Counted from the stretch's first letter, positions 44,176-53,544 are shown. The stretch is DNA of 64,000 bases from Sinorhizobium numidicum (GCF_029892045.1 NZ_CP120367.1:620001-684000); one strand, 5' to 3'. The notes: a model not told the origin generated them from the sequence alone. Made by a program: numbers and translations.

Positions 44176-44810
44176 TGCATTCAGTTGTTCTCGCCGACGA
44201 CCATCCGTTACTCCTTCGCGGGCTTCAAGACATCTTGAGTACAGCGGCGGATTTCAACGTCGTGGGTGTGGCAGTGAGCGGAGCAGACGCAGTCTCGCTC
44301 ATTAGGGACCTTCAGCCGGACATCGCCGTGCTCGACGTAGCGATGCCGAGAATGGGAGGCCTCGACGTTCTGCGCGCATTGCAAAGCCAGCGGTTGCGGC
44401 TGAAGTCCATTTTTCTAACGGCAACAATGAGCGGCCCGCAAATTGCCGAGGCCATGGCTTTGGGGGTATGCGGAATCCTACTGAAAGAATATGCCCCGGA
44501 AGCCCTGCTCGATTGTATGCGCCAGGTCGGAAAAGGAGAGAAGTGGCTACCGGATGATTTGGTGGCGAAGGCGACCGCTATGCCGCAAGTCGCTATCTTT
44601 AAAAAATTCGGATTGCTGACCGCACGCGAGAGGGAGATCGCGGCACTGATATGCGGAGGGCTTTCGAACCGAACGATTGCCGAGAGACTCGGTGCATCCG
44701 AGGGAACGATCGGAATTCATCTCCATAACATCTACCGAAAGCTGGAGATCACCAATCGCGCGACGCTGGCGGCCCTTCATGTACAGTATATGGCCGGCCA
44801 CAATGGTTGA
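44175..44810 (+). CDS. LuxR/NarL-family response regulator
   Basis: 211 residues. Receiver with Asp8-Asp9 and phosphoacceptor Asp54 in VLDVAMPRM; LuxR HTH at about 150-205 (LTAREREIAALICGGLSNRT). It overlaps the kinase stop and the flippase start, so the three genes form one coupled operon. It may regulate the glycan operons on either side. Confidence 0.88.
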   Translation: MHSVVLADDHPLLLRGLQDILSTAADFNVVGVAVSGADAVSLIRDLQPDIAVLDVAMPRMGGLDVLRALQSQRLRLKSIFLTATMSGPQIAEAMALGVCGILLKEYAPEALLDCMRQVGKGEKWLPDDLVAKATAMPQVAIFKKFGLLTAREREIAALICGGLSNRTIAERLGASEGTIGIHLHNIYRKLEITNRATLAALHVQYMAGHNG

Positions 44811-45810
44811 CGGCGACCAATTATTGCGCGGCCGCTTCAACACCACGTTGCGCGTTGGCTTGGGCCTCATCGCAGGAGCAGCTTTCGTCGTTCTCGTCCT
44901 GCGGGACGTGAATCTGGCGGAAGTCAGCGATTTGCTGCAACGCGCCACTCTTGCACCCCTATTTCTTGCCGTCCTGGCGTTCGTGGCGGATTTCCTGCTT
45001 CGGGCCGTCCGGTTCTGGATCATGCTTGGGCAGACAACCGGTCGCAGCTTGCCATTGGGGCCGACCATTGGCCCCTTTATCGCCAGTTTTGGCATGAGCG
45101 ACGTGCTGCCATTGCGCCTTGGTGACGGTTTTCGGGTACTGTGGTTCAGCCGCCGCTTTGGAATCTCCGCTGGCACTGTGCTCGGAACGATGATCGTTGA
45201 GCGAATTCTCGATCTCGTGACGATCGTCATCCTCGGCGCCGGGGCTCTAATGCTGGCGGAAGTGTCAGCCCCGGCGGCGCTCATGCGGAATTTTCAGCTC
45301 GTTCTTGTTGTCGCCCTAGCTGGAGGACTGGGAATGCTGTTTGTGCCAGCCCTTCTCAGCCGATTGTTTGAAAGACTGTTCCGCGGAGTCGAGCTTTCAA
45401 TAGCTTCAAGCCTGCTCTCGGCTTTGAAAGCCACTTCCGCAGCCGTGCTTCAGGTCGGGTCGTGGCGCCGGATCGCTGTGCTCACGGTGATTTCGCTGGC
45501 ATTGTGGATTCTAGAAAGCCTCGTTCTTATCGGAGCGTGGCTGAGCCTGGGCGGCTCCCCCGACCACCTGCTCCAACCGTTCGTGGCATTCGCCTTCAGC
45601 ACACTTGGAACTCTGGTGCCGAGTCTTCCCGGCCACTTCGGCGCTTTCGAGTTTTTCGGAGTTCAGGCCTTCGCGCTTGTTGGCGTCGATGCACAAATGG
45701 CTGTGGCGGTCGTCCTGCTGGCTCATGTGATCCTTTGGGCTCCGACCGCCATTTTTGGTATCAGCTGGCTGCTCTTCGGCGCTTATGAGAGGGTTCAGCG
45801 CCCGACCTAA
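44803..45810 (+). CDS. UPF0104/LPG-synthase-like membrane flippase
   Basis: 335 residues from the ATG at 44803 (an ATG at 44779 is an alternative). Eight or so hydrophobic helices and the family hallmarks: RAVRFWIML, ASFGMSDVLPLRLGDGFRVL and the C-terminal PSLPGHFGAFEFFGVQ. The family includes the transmembrane part of MprF and proteins proposed to move lipid-linked sugars. Near a polyprenyl-sugar operon it could flip a lipid-phosphate sugar across the membrane (inference). Confidence 0.8.
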   Translation: MVDGDQLLRGRFNTTLRVGLGLIAGAAFVVLVLRDVNLAEVSDLLQRATLAPLFLAVLAFVADFLLRAVRFWIMLGQTTGRSLPLGPTIGPFIASFGMSDVLPLRLGDGFRVLWFSRRFGISAGTVLGTMIVERILDLVTIVILGAGALMLAEVSAPAALMRNFQLVLVVALAGGLGMLFVPALLSRLFERLFRGVELSIASSLLSALKATSAAVLQVGSWRRIAVLTVISLALWILESLVLIGAWLSLGGSPDHLLQPFVAFAFSTLGTLVPSLPGHFGAFEFFGVQAFALVGVDAQMAVAVVLLAHVILWAPTAIFGISWLLFGAYERVQRPT

Positions 45811-45819
45811 GAACACGCA

Positions 45820-46842
45820 TCAAGACAGCCGTTTCAAAAGCTTCAGTGCTCCCTGGCGGAGCGGCGAGCGGTGCGGCGACGTTGGAGCAACACTGGTAAT
45901 GCGGTTCGCACGGTACCAATCATATGTCTCGTGCAACATCTCCGCGTTTGAATATCTGGGCCGCCATCCCATCCTCAGTAGAGGCGCAACATCGAAATGG
46001 CAGTCCCTGTGATAGGTAAGATAATGCCAGGGAACGAGCGGAGATAGGCGCGCGCAGTAAAGCAGTCGAAGCGTGTTGATCGCGAGGAACTCAGGCAGAA
46101 GGCGCACTTTCGAGGCACTATTCGCATGGACGATCAGGCGCTCGAGGTCTTCCCGAAGGGTTTGGAAGCGATCCGTACCGACGTTATAGGTGCCCGGCCG
46201 ACCTGTATCCAGCGCCAGCACATAGAAGTCTATGAGATCCTCGGCGTGTACGAACTGAACGCGATTGTCGCCAGTTCCGATGACATAAACATTTCTGCCT
46301 TCTCGAATCCATTCAAACAGCACCTGAAAGATACCTAGGCGGCCAGGGCCGAGCGCTACACGCGGACGTATTGTCGTCAGCGGAATACCGCTGCGTCCGC
46401 AGATTTCCTTCATCAGCAGTTCACCGGCCAGTTTTGATCGACCGTAGGCCTCCACCGGCCGCAGCGGCGTCGACGCGTCGATCGCTCCCGCGGGAGGGAT
46501 GCCATATACTGCGGTCGTGCTGAGGTGGAATATCGCCTTCACATCAGACTTCTCCGCCTCCTCGGCAACGATGCGCGTTCCGTCGAGGTTCACGTCCCAA
46601 TGACGACGACCAGCACCTGTCTGCGCGACGAGCGCAGCACAGTGATGAACGATGTCAACATGCCGCATAGCGGCAGCAACACCCTCGCGGTTGAGGATAC
46701 TACACTCGATAAACTCGATATCCGTAGGCCGTGCCGGGTCTGACCAGACGTCAAGGAGGCGCACGGAGTCTCCGCGTTCGCGCAGGCGGCGGGCGAGAAG
46801 GTGGCCGATGAAGCCGGAACCACCGGTGATCAGATGCCTCAT
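45820..46842 (-). CDS. NAD-dependent epimerase/dehydratase
   Basis: 340 residues, extended SDR. Nucleotide motif ITGGSGFIGHLLARRL at residues 5-20, catalytic YGRSK near 152, and STTAVYG for the Ser. It is the last gene of a leftward operon with UbiA, HAD and GMC genes. In the mycobacterial arabinose-lipid pathway an SDR (DprE2) reduces the 2-keto intermediate; the same task could be done here by this enzyme. A nucleotide-sugar epimerase is the other reading. Confidence 0.85.
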   Translation of the reverse strand: MRHLITGGSGFIGHLLARRLRERGDSVRLLDVWSDPARPTDIEFIECSILNREGVAAAMRHVDIVHHCAALVAQTGAGRRHWDVNLDGTRIVAEEAEKSDVKAIFHLSTTAVYGIPPAGAIDASTPLRPVEAYGRSKLAGELLMKEICGRSGIPLTTIRPRVALGPGRLGIFQVLFEWIREGRNVYVIGTGDNRVQFVHAEDLIDFYVLALDTGRPGTYNVGTDRFQTLREDLERLIVHANSASKVRLLPEFLAINTLRLLYCARLSPLVPWHYLTYHRDCHFDVAPLLRMGWRPRYSNAEMLHETYDWYRANRITSVAPTSPHRSPLRQGALKLLKRLS

Positions 46843-46872
46843 TTTTATCCCTGTACCGGAAATAAATAACGC

Positions 46873-48288
46873 TCAGTGGAAGCCATTTTCGATAGCTCTG
46901 GTCGCATTGCGGTGCGCAATCGCCATCACCGTGCCCTGGGGATTCACCGCCGTCGGGCCGCAAAGCAGGGACGCGTCGGAAATATAGAGTCCATCTGCCC
47001 CATGCACGCGTCCGAAGGAGTCGGTCGCGCACAAAGCTTCGTTCTCGCCCATCGGGCACGACGAAAAGATATGAACCGACGTCAGATTGCCGGACCCCCT
47101 TGGCAAGGTCTCTGGGAGCTTGCGAACATCAGCCATGGAGCGAAGGACCGGATAGCCCGGTGCTGTGGGATAGATTGCAGTGGCGCCGGCGGCGAGAAGC
47201 ACCTCCGCAAGCCGCTTCATCCCGTCAGCGTATTCCCGCAGCTGATAATCACTGTGCCAGACGCGCACAAAGGGATCGCGAAAAGGAGCAGCATTGCGTA
47301 CCAACGCGCAGCCGCCAGTCGTCTGAACGTAGTATATGCCCATGCGGCGCCACCGATGCTCAACCAAAGCAAAAGAGTCGGCGCGGGTGGCCATGGCCAA
47401 GGCGAGCATGGGACGGTTACTTATGGAACATCCCATACCGAAATGAGGCTCGAACTCCTTGACCTGGTGGACGGGATCGAAATCGCCGGGAACATTGATG
47501 TCGTCGTCGAATTCTGCGACGACTTTCAACATCGGGTGGAAACGCAGGGAATTGCCTATGTTCTTGCGCAGCCCACTTCTCCGCAGGAGGGCGGGCGTCT
47601 GAACCGCTCCGCAGGCTAAGAAAACCTTGTCGGCGAAAATCTCGATAGCCTGGGAACTGGCCTCCGGCGACGCATGCTTCGCTTCCATCCGCCACTTACC
47701 ACCAGTTCGTGAAAGCCGCCTCACGGAGGTGTCAGCGATCAGCCGTCCTCCTGCTTCGAGAAATCGCGGGACGAAAGTCTCGGACATGGACTGCTTGCTG
47801 CCTCCACCAGCGTAACGGTAGAGACGCGGAGCCTCGACAACACGCCAGCCAAGATTGCTCGCCCCCTCATACAAACGCATTGACAGAAGCGATGCCTCGC
47901 CCGGAAGATACTCGACGCGAGCGATTTCCTCGCACGCGGTGAAATGGGGCACCAGAATGTCAAGCGATAGATCCCGCACATTGAACTCGGTGCGCCATTG
48001 GTCAAGAACGTACGCAGGTGTACGGTGATAGAGCCCGCGGTTTATCTCGCTACCACCGCCGACGCAGCGACCCTCGACATAAGCAATGTGTGGAGAGCCA
48101 ACGGCAATACTCACGCCGGCATTCCGGTATTTGTGCAGGATCTCGTCACTCGAAAAATGTGCCGGCCATTGGAGCGGTAAATTTTTTCCTTCTTCGACGA
48201 GCAGCACGGACTTACCCGCCTCGGCGCAAAGCATCGCGGTGACGGCGCCTCCGGGGCCGGACCCTATCACCACCACCTCGGCTGCCAT
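46873..48288 (-). CDS. GMC-family FAD oxidoreductase
   Basis: 471 residues from the ATG at 48288. FAD motif VVIGSGPGGAVTAMLCAEAG at residues 5-24, GRCVGGGSEINRGLYHRTP for the GMC signature, and the C-terminal His/Asn pair in SVHIFSSCPMG and GPTAVNPQGTVMAIAHRN. It should oxidise an alcohol. In this operon the likely substrate is the 2-hydroxyl of a lipid-linked pentose, the step carried out by DprE1 in mycobacteria, although DprE1 belongs to another flavoprotein family. A TTG start at 48330 is possible. Confidence 0.85.
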   Translation of the reverse strand: MAAEVVVIGSGPGGAVTAMLCAEAGKSVLLVEEGKNLPLQWPAHFSSDEILHKYRNAGVSIAVGSPHIAYVEGRCVGGGSEINRGLYHRTPAYVLDQWRTEFNVRDLSLDILVPHFTACEEIARVEYLPGEASLLSMRLYEGASNLGWRVVEAPRLYRYAGGGSKQSMSETFVPRFLEAGGRLIADTSVRRLSRTGGKWRMEAKHASPEASSQAIEIFADKVFLACGAVQTPALLRRSGLRKNIGNSLRFHPMLKVVAEFDDDINVPGDFDPVHQVKEFEPHFGMGCSISNRPMLALAMATRADSFALVEHRWRRMGIYYVQTTGGCALVRNAAPFRDPFVRVWHSDYQLREYADGMKRLAEVLLAAGATAIYPTAPGYPVLRSMADVRKLPETLPRGSGNLTSVHIFSSCPMGENEALCATDSFGRVHGADGLYISDASLLCGPTAVNPQGTVMAIAHRNATRAIENGFH

Positions 48289-48304
48289 TTGCCGGGTGAC
48301 GCCC

Positions 48305-48709
48305 TCAGTTCTGTTTCGTGTGTGCGCCAACTAGAACGTCCTGTTTGCAGAGTTCTGAATAGAAAGCGAAGATGGTGAATGGCCGATAGAAGGCGATTAG
48401 TGTCCGCCGAAAGGCAAGCCGCGAATGCTCCCAACGATCCACCTGATCGATACGACGCGCCAGATCGAGGGCATGAAACGGTTTTCCAGTTGCCGCCAAG
48501 GGCCAGGCGTCAAAAATCAGTGTCAGAATACGGAAAGGGATACCAAGGTGGTCTGGCATTTTCGTTAGAATTGTCTGGAGGAAGGCTGCAATCGCCTCAA
48601 GATTTTCCTGCTCGTCCGAGTCCGGCCGTTCAAGGCTGACCAGCGTATCCGCAAGTGCCTCGACGCATTTTTCGACACTTGGAAATAAGTGGATCGACGC
48701 CAACCTCAT
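48305..48709 (-). CDS. Uncharacterised small protein of the glycan operon
   Basis: 134 residues from an ATG that overlaps the HAD stop (ATGA). Mostly helical, with HLFPSVEKCVEALADTLVSL and a C-terminal AFRRTLIAFYRPFTIFAFYS. No known motif. Because it precedes the GMC gene directly, it may be a small partner subunit, as found with other membrane-bound GMC enzymes, but sequence similarity to those is not evident. Confidence 0.7.
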   Translation of the reverse strand: MRLASIHLFPSVEKCVEALADTLVSLERPDSDEQENLEAIAAFLQTILTKMPDHLGIPFRILTLIFDAWPLAATGKPFHALDLARRIDQVDRWEHSRLAFRRTLIAFYRPFTIFAFYSELCKQDVLVGAHTKQN

Positions 48710-49431
48710 GGTGTTAATCCCGCGGCGGCGATCCGCCGTCGCTGAAGTATCGGCTCGAACAGCGGATCCCGATAGGACCGAAATGTGGTGCATCGCAGAT
48801 CTCGACGGCCGCAGCGGATGATCGCATCCATGCCAACGCTGTCTGCAACCGCCCAATCACGATCGAAGCGGTCGCCTATCATCAGCGCTCTGTCGGCTGG
48901 GACGCCGGTCGTGCAGAGTATCTTGATAAGCCCGGTTGGGTCCGGCTTCAGCCTTTGCAGGTCATCGTCAGTCGCGCTGACGACCAAATCCGCCTTTAAC
49001 CCCAAGGCATCAAGCTTCTCACGGGCAGGATAGTCGGAAAGGACGGCGATGATCCGCCCCGATTGCCGCAGTCCGTCGAAGAGTTCCTCGACGCCTTGGT
49101 AACGGCAGGCGGCAAGGAAGGTGAGCGGTCGTCGATCGATCCATTCGCGGACTACCTTTTCGACATCCCCCCTTGAACAGCGGCAGAGTGCCGCCGTGTC
49201 TGTGAACTGGCGTTCGATGAAGTCATCCGGAGACGTGCGCGCCAAAATCTCCCTGCAGTGGCGAAATTGCTGTAACACCCTCACCGTGTCGAAAGTACGC
49301 GAACGCACCGCTTCAGAGAGCAAGCTGAGGGCAATGCGAATTCTAAGGCGCGCTTGGTCATAGAGCGTTCCATCAAGATCAAAAACCACGAGATCGCGGC
49401 TATCCCATATCGTTCGGGCGAAAAGTTTCAT
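48706..49431 (-). CDS. HAD-superfamily hydrolase (phosphatase)
   Basis: 241 residues. Motif I VVFDLDGTLYD with Asp18/Asp20, motif II in AVLSDYP, motif III Lys in RLKPDP, motif IV MIGDRFDRDWAVAD. A phosphoglycolate-phosphatase-like cap is present. It overlaps the UbiA gene (four bases) and the small gene, so it is co-translated. Expected task: to remove the 5-phosphate from a lipid-phosphoribose 5-phosphate (inference from context). Confidence 0.85.
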   Translation of the reverse strand: MKLFARTIWDSRDLVVFDLDGTLYDQARLRIRIALSLLSEAVRSRTFDTVRVLQQFRHCREILARTSPDDFIERQFTDTAALCRCSRGDVEKVVREWIDRRPLTFLAACRYQGVEELFDGLRQSGRIIAVLSDYPAREKLDALGLKADLVVSATDDDLQRLKPDPTGLIKILCTTGVPADRALMIGDRFDRDWAVADSVGMDAIIRCGRRDLRCTTFRSYRDPLFEPILQRRRIAAAGLTP

Positions 49432-50426
49432 TTCAATCTATCAACCGGAGTAAAGTCCTCTTTCGAAAGATCGTAGAAAGAGGGTATGTCGACGAATGAA
49501 GTGACGAGCAAAGCGAAAACCGCAAGGCAGAGCGCAGCGACCAGACGGCGCGACCGAAACAACCTCTCCGGTCGTTGAGCGATCGAGTTCCTCAACAATG
49601 ACAGCCAGAGATAAGATGAAAACAGCACAGCGATAAACGGCATCGCCACGATGTATTCCAACCGATATTTGACCAGGAAGGCTGCAATGAAGAATGCCGA
49701 GACCATGGCGTAAAGAAAGCACGAAACGGTCAAGCTCTCGGCGGTGTAAAAGCGAAAAGACCGGCGGTAACGCTGAAGCAGATCACGATCCGAGGCGGAG
49801 CAGATGTCTCTGTACTCGGACAACCTCTTGGCTCCCATAAGAAACGCCCCTGCGGTCCAATACGCCAGGAGAAGACTGCTGGGCGGCAGGGTCGCTGCGT
49901 CGATCATCGTCCAACCGAGTGTCAGTCGGATTGGATTATTTATCGATTCGGAGATGACATCGATATAGGGCAGGTCTTTTGATCGGATCGGTCGGACGTT
50001 GTAAACAAGGCCAGAGACCAGAAACAGGGCTGAGGTCAAGAAGAACAACGTCCCGACCTGTAACGCGAGCAACAGACCGACTGCGGCAAAGGTCACATAT
50101 TCCATGTAGACAAGGGATGGCGAAAGCCCCCGCTGAACAGCCGCGCGGGCCTGCTTCAGCGGATGATATGCGTCGAACTCGCGATCAAGCCATTCATTGA
50201 TGACGTAGTTCGCCGACGCAATGGCAATTGCGCTCAAAAACCCGACGATCATCGATGCTACGGCATTGTCCAGTGAGGGCTCGCGCAGGGCATAGGCGAG
50301 AATAATGCCCGGTATGATGAAGACATGCTTCGTGGCGTGGTCAAGCCTGGCGAGCGCAAGATAATGTCTGAACGACGCCCTATTTGGGTTCACAATGGGG
50401 GCGATCGGTAATGCACCGCTTTCCAT
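49428..50426 (-). CDS. UbiA-family prenyltransferase, NoeC/DPPR-synthase-like
   Basis: 332 residues from the ATG at 50426, which has GGAAGGGG upstream (a GTG at 50462 has none). About eight membrane helices. Motif I reads YVINEWLDREFDAYHPLKQA, matching the N-x3-D-x3-D-x2-HP-x-K pattern of polyprenyl-phosphate phosphoribosyltransferases; the second motif is YNVRPIRSKDLPYIDVISES. The mycobacterial member (Rv3806c) joins phosphoribosyl pyrophosphate to decaprenyl phosphate. The related noeC of Azorhizobium is needed for Nod-factor arabinosylation. The same chemistry is inferred here. Confidence 0.82.
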   Translation of the reverse strand: MESGALPIAPIVNPNRASFRHYLALARLDHATKHVFIIPGIILAYALREPSLDNAVASMIVGFLSAIAIASANYVINEWLDREFDAYHPLKQARAAVQRGLSPSLVYMEYVTFAAVGLLLALQVGTLFFLTSALFLVSGLVYNVRPIRSKDLPYIDVISESINNPIRLTLGWTMIDAATLPPSSLLLAYWTAGAFLMGAKRLSEYRDICSASDRDLLQRYRRSFRFYTAESLTVSCFLYAMVSAFFIAAFLVKYRLEYIVAMPFIAVLFSSYLWLSLLRNSIAQRPERLFRSRRLVAALCLAVFALLVTSFVDIPSFYDLSKEDFTPVDRLK

Positions 50427-50466
50427 GTGTTCCCCTTCCAGCTCTTTTGGATGTTCAGACACAGGA

Positions 50467-52026
50467 TCAACCCGGGCTCGATGTCGGCAGTATGCGGTAG
50501 ACGCGGCCGTCAGGCGCCGTTGCTACGGTAGCGAGAGAAAGAAGCTGCTTTAGTTCGGCTTCCGACGCGCGATAGAAGCGCCATGTGATCCTGTCGAACA
50601 TGACGAGGTATGCGGGTTGCCCGGTAGACGCGCGCAGCAGGTCGCCTATCTGTTTCTCGAATGGATTTGACGGGTCTTCGTTGCCGGTCCGCAGTTTGAA
50701 GTGCTCTGGAATGTACCGGGCAGGGCGTCTCAGCACGTAGGCAATTGCATCCGGGCCATTGCTGTAGATCAAGGCATTTGCGGGAAGATCGTTCACTGCC
50801 GCCATCGTCGGAGAGTTGGTCCATTCGAGGCTGGCATAGCCAATTCCGGAGCGATAGGCGTCGGCGGATCTCACGACTGTGCGCACGGTATGGCTGCACA
50901 ATACGACAACCGCCAGAACCACGAGGCCATGATGCGCGGTTTTAAGAAGACCTCCGGAGTCCCTGAACTCGGCCAGAGTAATCGTGATCGCAATGACTGT
51001 CATGACGTAGGCTGGGAAGGCATATCTCCCGTTCAAGGATAGATTCGCCTCGATCGACGTCGCCAGGACCATGAATCCCATGTAAAAGAGGAAAAACAGG
51101 CCAAGGATTATCGGAAGAAAACCGTAGGCGACGTTCATCGTGCGGGCGCTATGGAGCGTTCGATATGCATGGACAAGAATTAGGCCCGTCGAAGCGATGG
51201 CGAAGGCACATAGGGCGAGCACACGAACGGCGAAAGGGAAATCGTCCGGTAGCAACCATGCCGCCAGGGCTCCCAGGCTGCTCAGCCATTCACTGGTTCC
51301 CATATTACCGTAGAACCAGAGCTCCCGGCCGATGGAATGGCCTTTCTGAAGATGACTGATGACCGACCAAGTCAGAAAGATGCTTGCACTCACAATTCCA
51401 TAAATGGCGGCATCCGTAATTCTCCGCGCCACGCCGTGCCGTGGGTTGAGAAGAATGGACGCTACAATCGCCGCACCCATCGGGGGCGCTGTAAATCGCG
51501 TGAGAGCAGCAGATCCCAAGGCGACTGCACTCGCAATCAGCCACACCCGTCTGGCGTTACGGAAATAGCGCAGTACGCACAGCAATACGAGCAGAAGCAA
51601 AAACAGGAACAGCGGTTCCGACATGGCGAGGGAATGCTGTGTGACGAACTGAGGCGCGAGGATAATAACGGTAGTGCCGAAGACAGCATAATGTTGCTTG
51701 CGAGTAGCGCTAGTCAACAGATGCCAGATCAGCAGCGTGTTTGCGCAGGCGACGGACAAGCCAAAGGCCTTTGCCGCCTTCGCCATCTCAAAGCCAAGCG
51801 ATGCTGGAAACTGCAGCAGCCACGCGTAGAGCGGCGCGTCGTAAGGCTGTTCCGTGATCCCCATATATCGGGCAGTGTCGGGGTAAATACCAATTCCGTG
51901 CCTTGTATTGAATAAGAAGAGGGCGACGGACAACAGAGACGCCAAAGTCGCAAAGATCAAGTATTGGCGATCAAAACCTACTCGATTCGATCGTCCATCG
52001 GAATTTACAGAAGCATCATAGTACAT
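50467..52026 (-). CDS. GT-C-fold membrane glycosyltransferase
   Basis: 519 residues with about eleven membrane helices and a C-terminal soluble part. An acidic motif in the first extracytoplasmic loop (GIGIYPDTARYMGITEQPYD) is typical of GT-C enzymes that use polyprenyl-phosphate sugars. SLAMSEPLFLFLLLLVLLCV follows. It precedes the UbiA gene, so it likely transfers the pentose made by the downstream enzymes to a periplasmic glycan or lipid acceptor. Confidence 0.8.
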   Translation of the reverse strand: MYYDASVNSDGRSNRVGFDRQYLIFATLASLLSVALFLFNTRHGIGIYPDTARYMGITEQPYDAPLYAWLLQFPASLGFEMAKAAKAFGLSVACANTLLIWHLLTSATRKQHYAVFGTTVIILAPQFVTQHSLAMSEPLFLFLLLLVLLCVLRYFRNARRVWLIASAVALGSAALTRFTAPPMGAAIVASILLNPRHGVARRITDAAIYGIVSASIFLTWSVISHLQKGHSIGRELWFYGNMGTSEWLSSLGALAAWLLPDDFPFAVRVLALCAFAIASTGLILVHAYRTLHSARTMNVAYGFLPIILGLFFLFYMGFMVLATSIEANLSLNGRYAFPAYVMTVIAITITLAEFRDSGGLLKTAHHGLVVLAVVVLCSHTVRTVVRSADAYRSGIGYASLEWTNSPTMAAVNDLPANALIYSNGPDAIAYVLRRPARYIPEHFKLRTGNEDPSNPFEKQIGDLLRASTGQPAYLVMFDRITWRFYRASEAELKQLLSLATVATAPDGRVYRILPTSSPG

Positions 52027-52062
52027 GATTCGATCCGCATGACCCGATAATACATAAAATAA

Positions 52063-53544
52063 TTACGTCATGTCGCGGAAGACCCGTGCGATATTCTGCG
52101 TCACAAAACGAAGCGTCGCGTCCGCTATTCCGCTTGACAATGTGTCATCCAGCGCGGCGATGAGTTTATCGATATGGTGCTGCTGCGCGACAAAAGGCGG
52201 CATGAAGTGCAGTATGTCGCGCGCGCCGGGCTGGAAGTGCACAAGTATATTGTGCCGCTCAAATAGTTGCCGGGTGACTGCACCAATTAACACGGTCTGA
52301 TAGGTCTGAAACAAAGGGTTCTTTGAAATGTCAACGAGTTTCGATACCAGCTCCTGGTGAAAATTGAGGCGGATCGCTTGAAACAGCCCGCGTCCGCGTA
52401 CATCGAGGATCTGCTTCGGATACTTTGATTTCAGCTCGTGGAGGCGCTTCGAGAGGTATTGACCATTTTTTTCGGCGTTCTCGATCAATCCTTCGTCTTG
52501 AATGATGTTGAGCGTCTCGATTGCCACGGCGCAGCTTTCGCCGAGGCCGCTGAAGCTAGAACTATGAAGGTTGCAGTCCTGTTTGTTGCCGTAGGCCCGA
52601 TCGAACAAGGCTTGCGACGTGACCATCACCGCGACTTCGCGTTTGCCACCGCCCAAAGTCTTGGCGAGCGTGACGATATCGGGGGTGGCATCCTCGTATT
52701 GAAAGGCACAGAACCTGCCGCTGCGTCCCATTCCGACCTTCACTTCGTCGAAAATGGAGAGAATATCGTTCTTCCTGCAGAGCTCTGCGAATTGGCTGAG
52801 GTATCCCGCTGGCGGGAGTTCGCACGTCGTGCCATGGATAGTCTCGACGATGGCGGCAATGATCGAGTTTCGGCCGCTGCTGTCGGTTTCCGCATTGATT
52901 GCCTGCCGCATCGTTTCGATATCACCGTAGGAAACGTAGACTACGTTTTCCTTCGGCACCCCCAGCAAGAAGCCGGACTGGACATCCGTGGCCGTGGTCA
53001 GGGACAATGGCCCGTGCGTCTTGCCGTGAAATGCGCCCCGCATACATAGGAACTTGTTCTTGCCTTTCGGTGTCTGCACGCGCTCGCTGAGTTTCATCGC
53101 CGCCTCGTTCGCTTCCGCTCCGGAGACTGCGAGAAATGAGACCGTCAGCGGCGGTGGCAGGAACAGCGACAGATTGTAGGCAAGCGCGCCCTGCAGTTTG
53201 TGCGGAGCGATCTTGATACAGTCGATGACCTTGCGCTCATGACACTTTCGCTCGGCTTCTATGATGCGTGGGTGGTTATGGCCAAGCCCCACCACCCCAA
53301 GCCCAGCGGAAAAATCCAACAGAGTGCGGCCATCACTCAGCCAGATCTCGAGCCCTTGGGCTCCCTTGATATCCATGTCCTTCAGACCGAGGATATCGAA
53401 TATTTGAAGCATGTATTTGTTGAGGTGTTGCGAATACAGCCTGTTGGCAGCTGTATTTTCCAGATCTAGACTCTGATCAAGTGATAGCAATGGGAGACCA
53501 GTGCCGATATTTTCAGAGGTTTCAACGCCCGCGACTGTGAACAC
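52063..53544 (-). CDS. Class III (aspartate-type) aminotransferase
   Basis: 493 residues. PLP Lys295 in VTLAKTLGGGKREVAV and Asp266 in IFDEVKVGMGRSGRF; the substrate-side FSAGLGVVGLGHNHPRI is near residue 79. The GTG start at 53544 has GGAG ahead of it. It resembles the class III enzymes acting on omega-amino groups. It is the first gene of the leftward glycan operon (36 bases to the next), but its role in that pathway is not clear; it may make an amine substituent. Confidence 0.85.
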   Translation of the reverse strand: MFTVAGVETSENIGTGLPLLSLDQSLDLENTAANRLYSQHLNKYMLQIFDILGLKDMDIKGAQGLEIWLSDGRTLLDFSAGLGVVGLGHNHPRIIEAERKCHERKVIDCIKIAPHKLQGALAYNLSLFLPPPLTVSFLAVSGAEANEAAMKLSERVQTPKGKNKFLCMRGAFHGKTHGPLSLTTATDVQSGFLLGVPKENVVYVSYGDIETMRQAINAETDSSGRNSIIAAIVETIHGTTCELPPAGYLSQFAELCRKNDILSIFDEVKVGMGRSGRFCAFQYEDATPDIVTLAKTLGGGKREVAVMVTSQALFDRAYGNKQDCNLHSSSFSGLGESCAVAIETLNIIQDEGLIENAEKNGQYLSKRLHELKSKYPKQILDVRGRGLFQAIRLNFHQELVSKLVDISKNPLFQTYQTVLIGAVTRQLFERHNILVHFQPGARDILHFMPPFVAQQHHIDKLIAALDDTLSSGIADATLRFVTQNIARVFRDMT

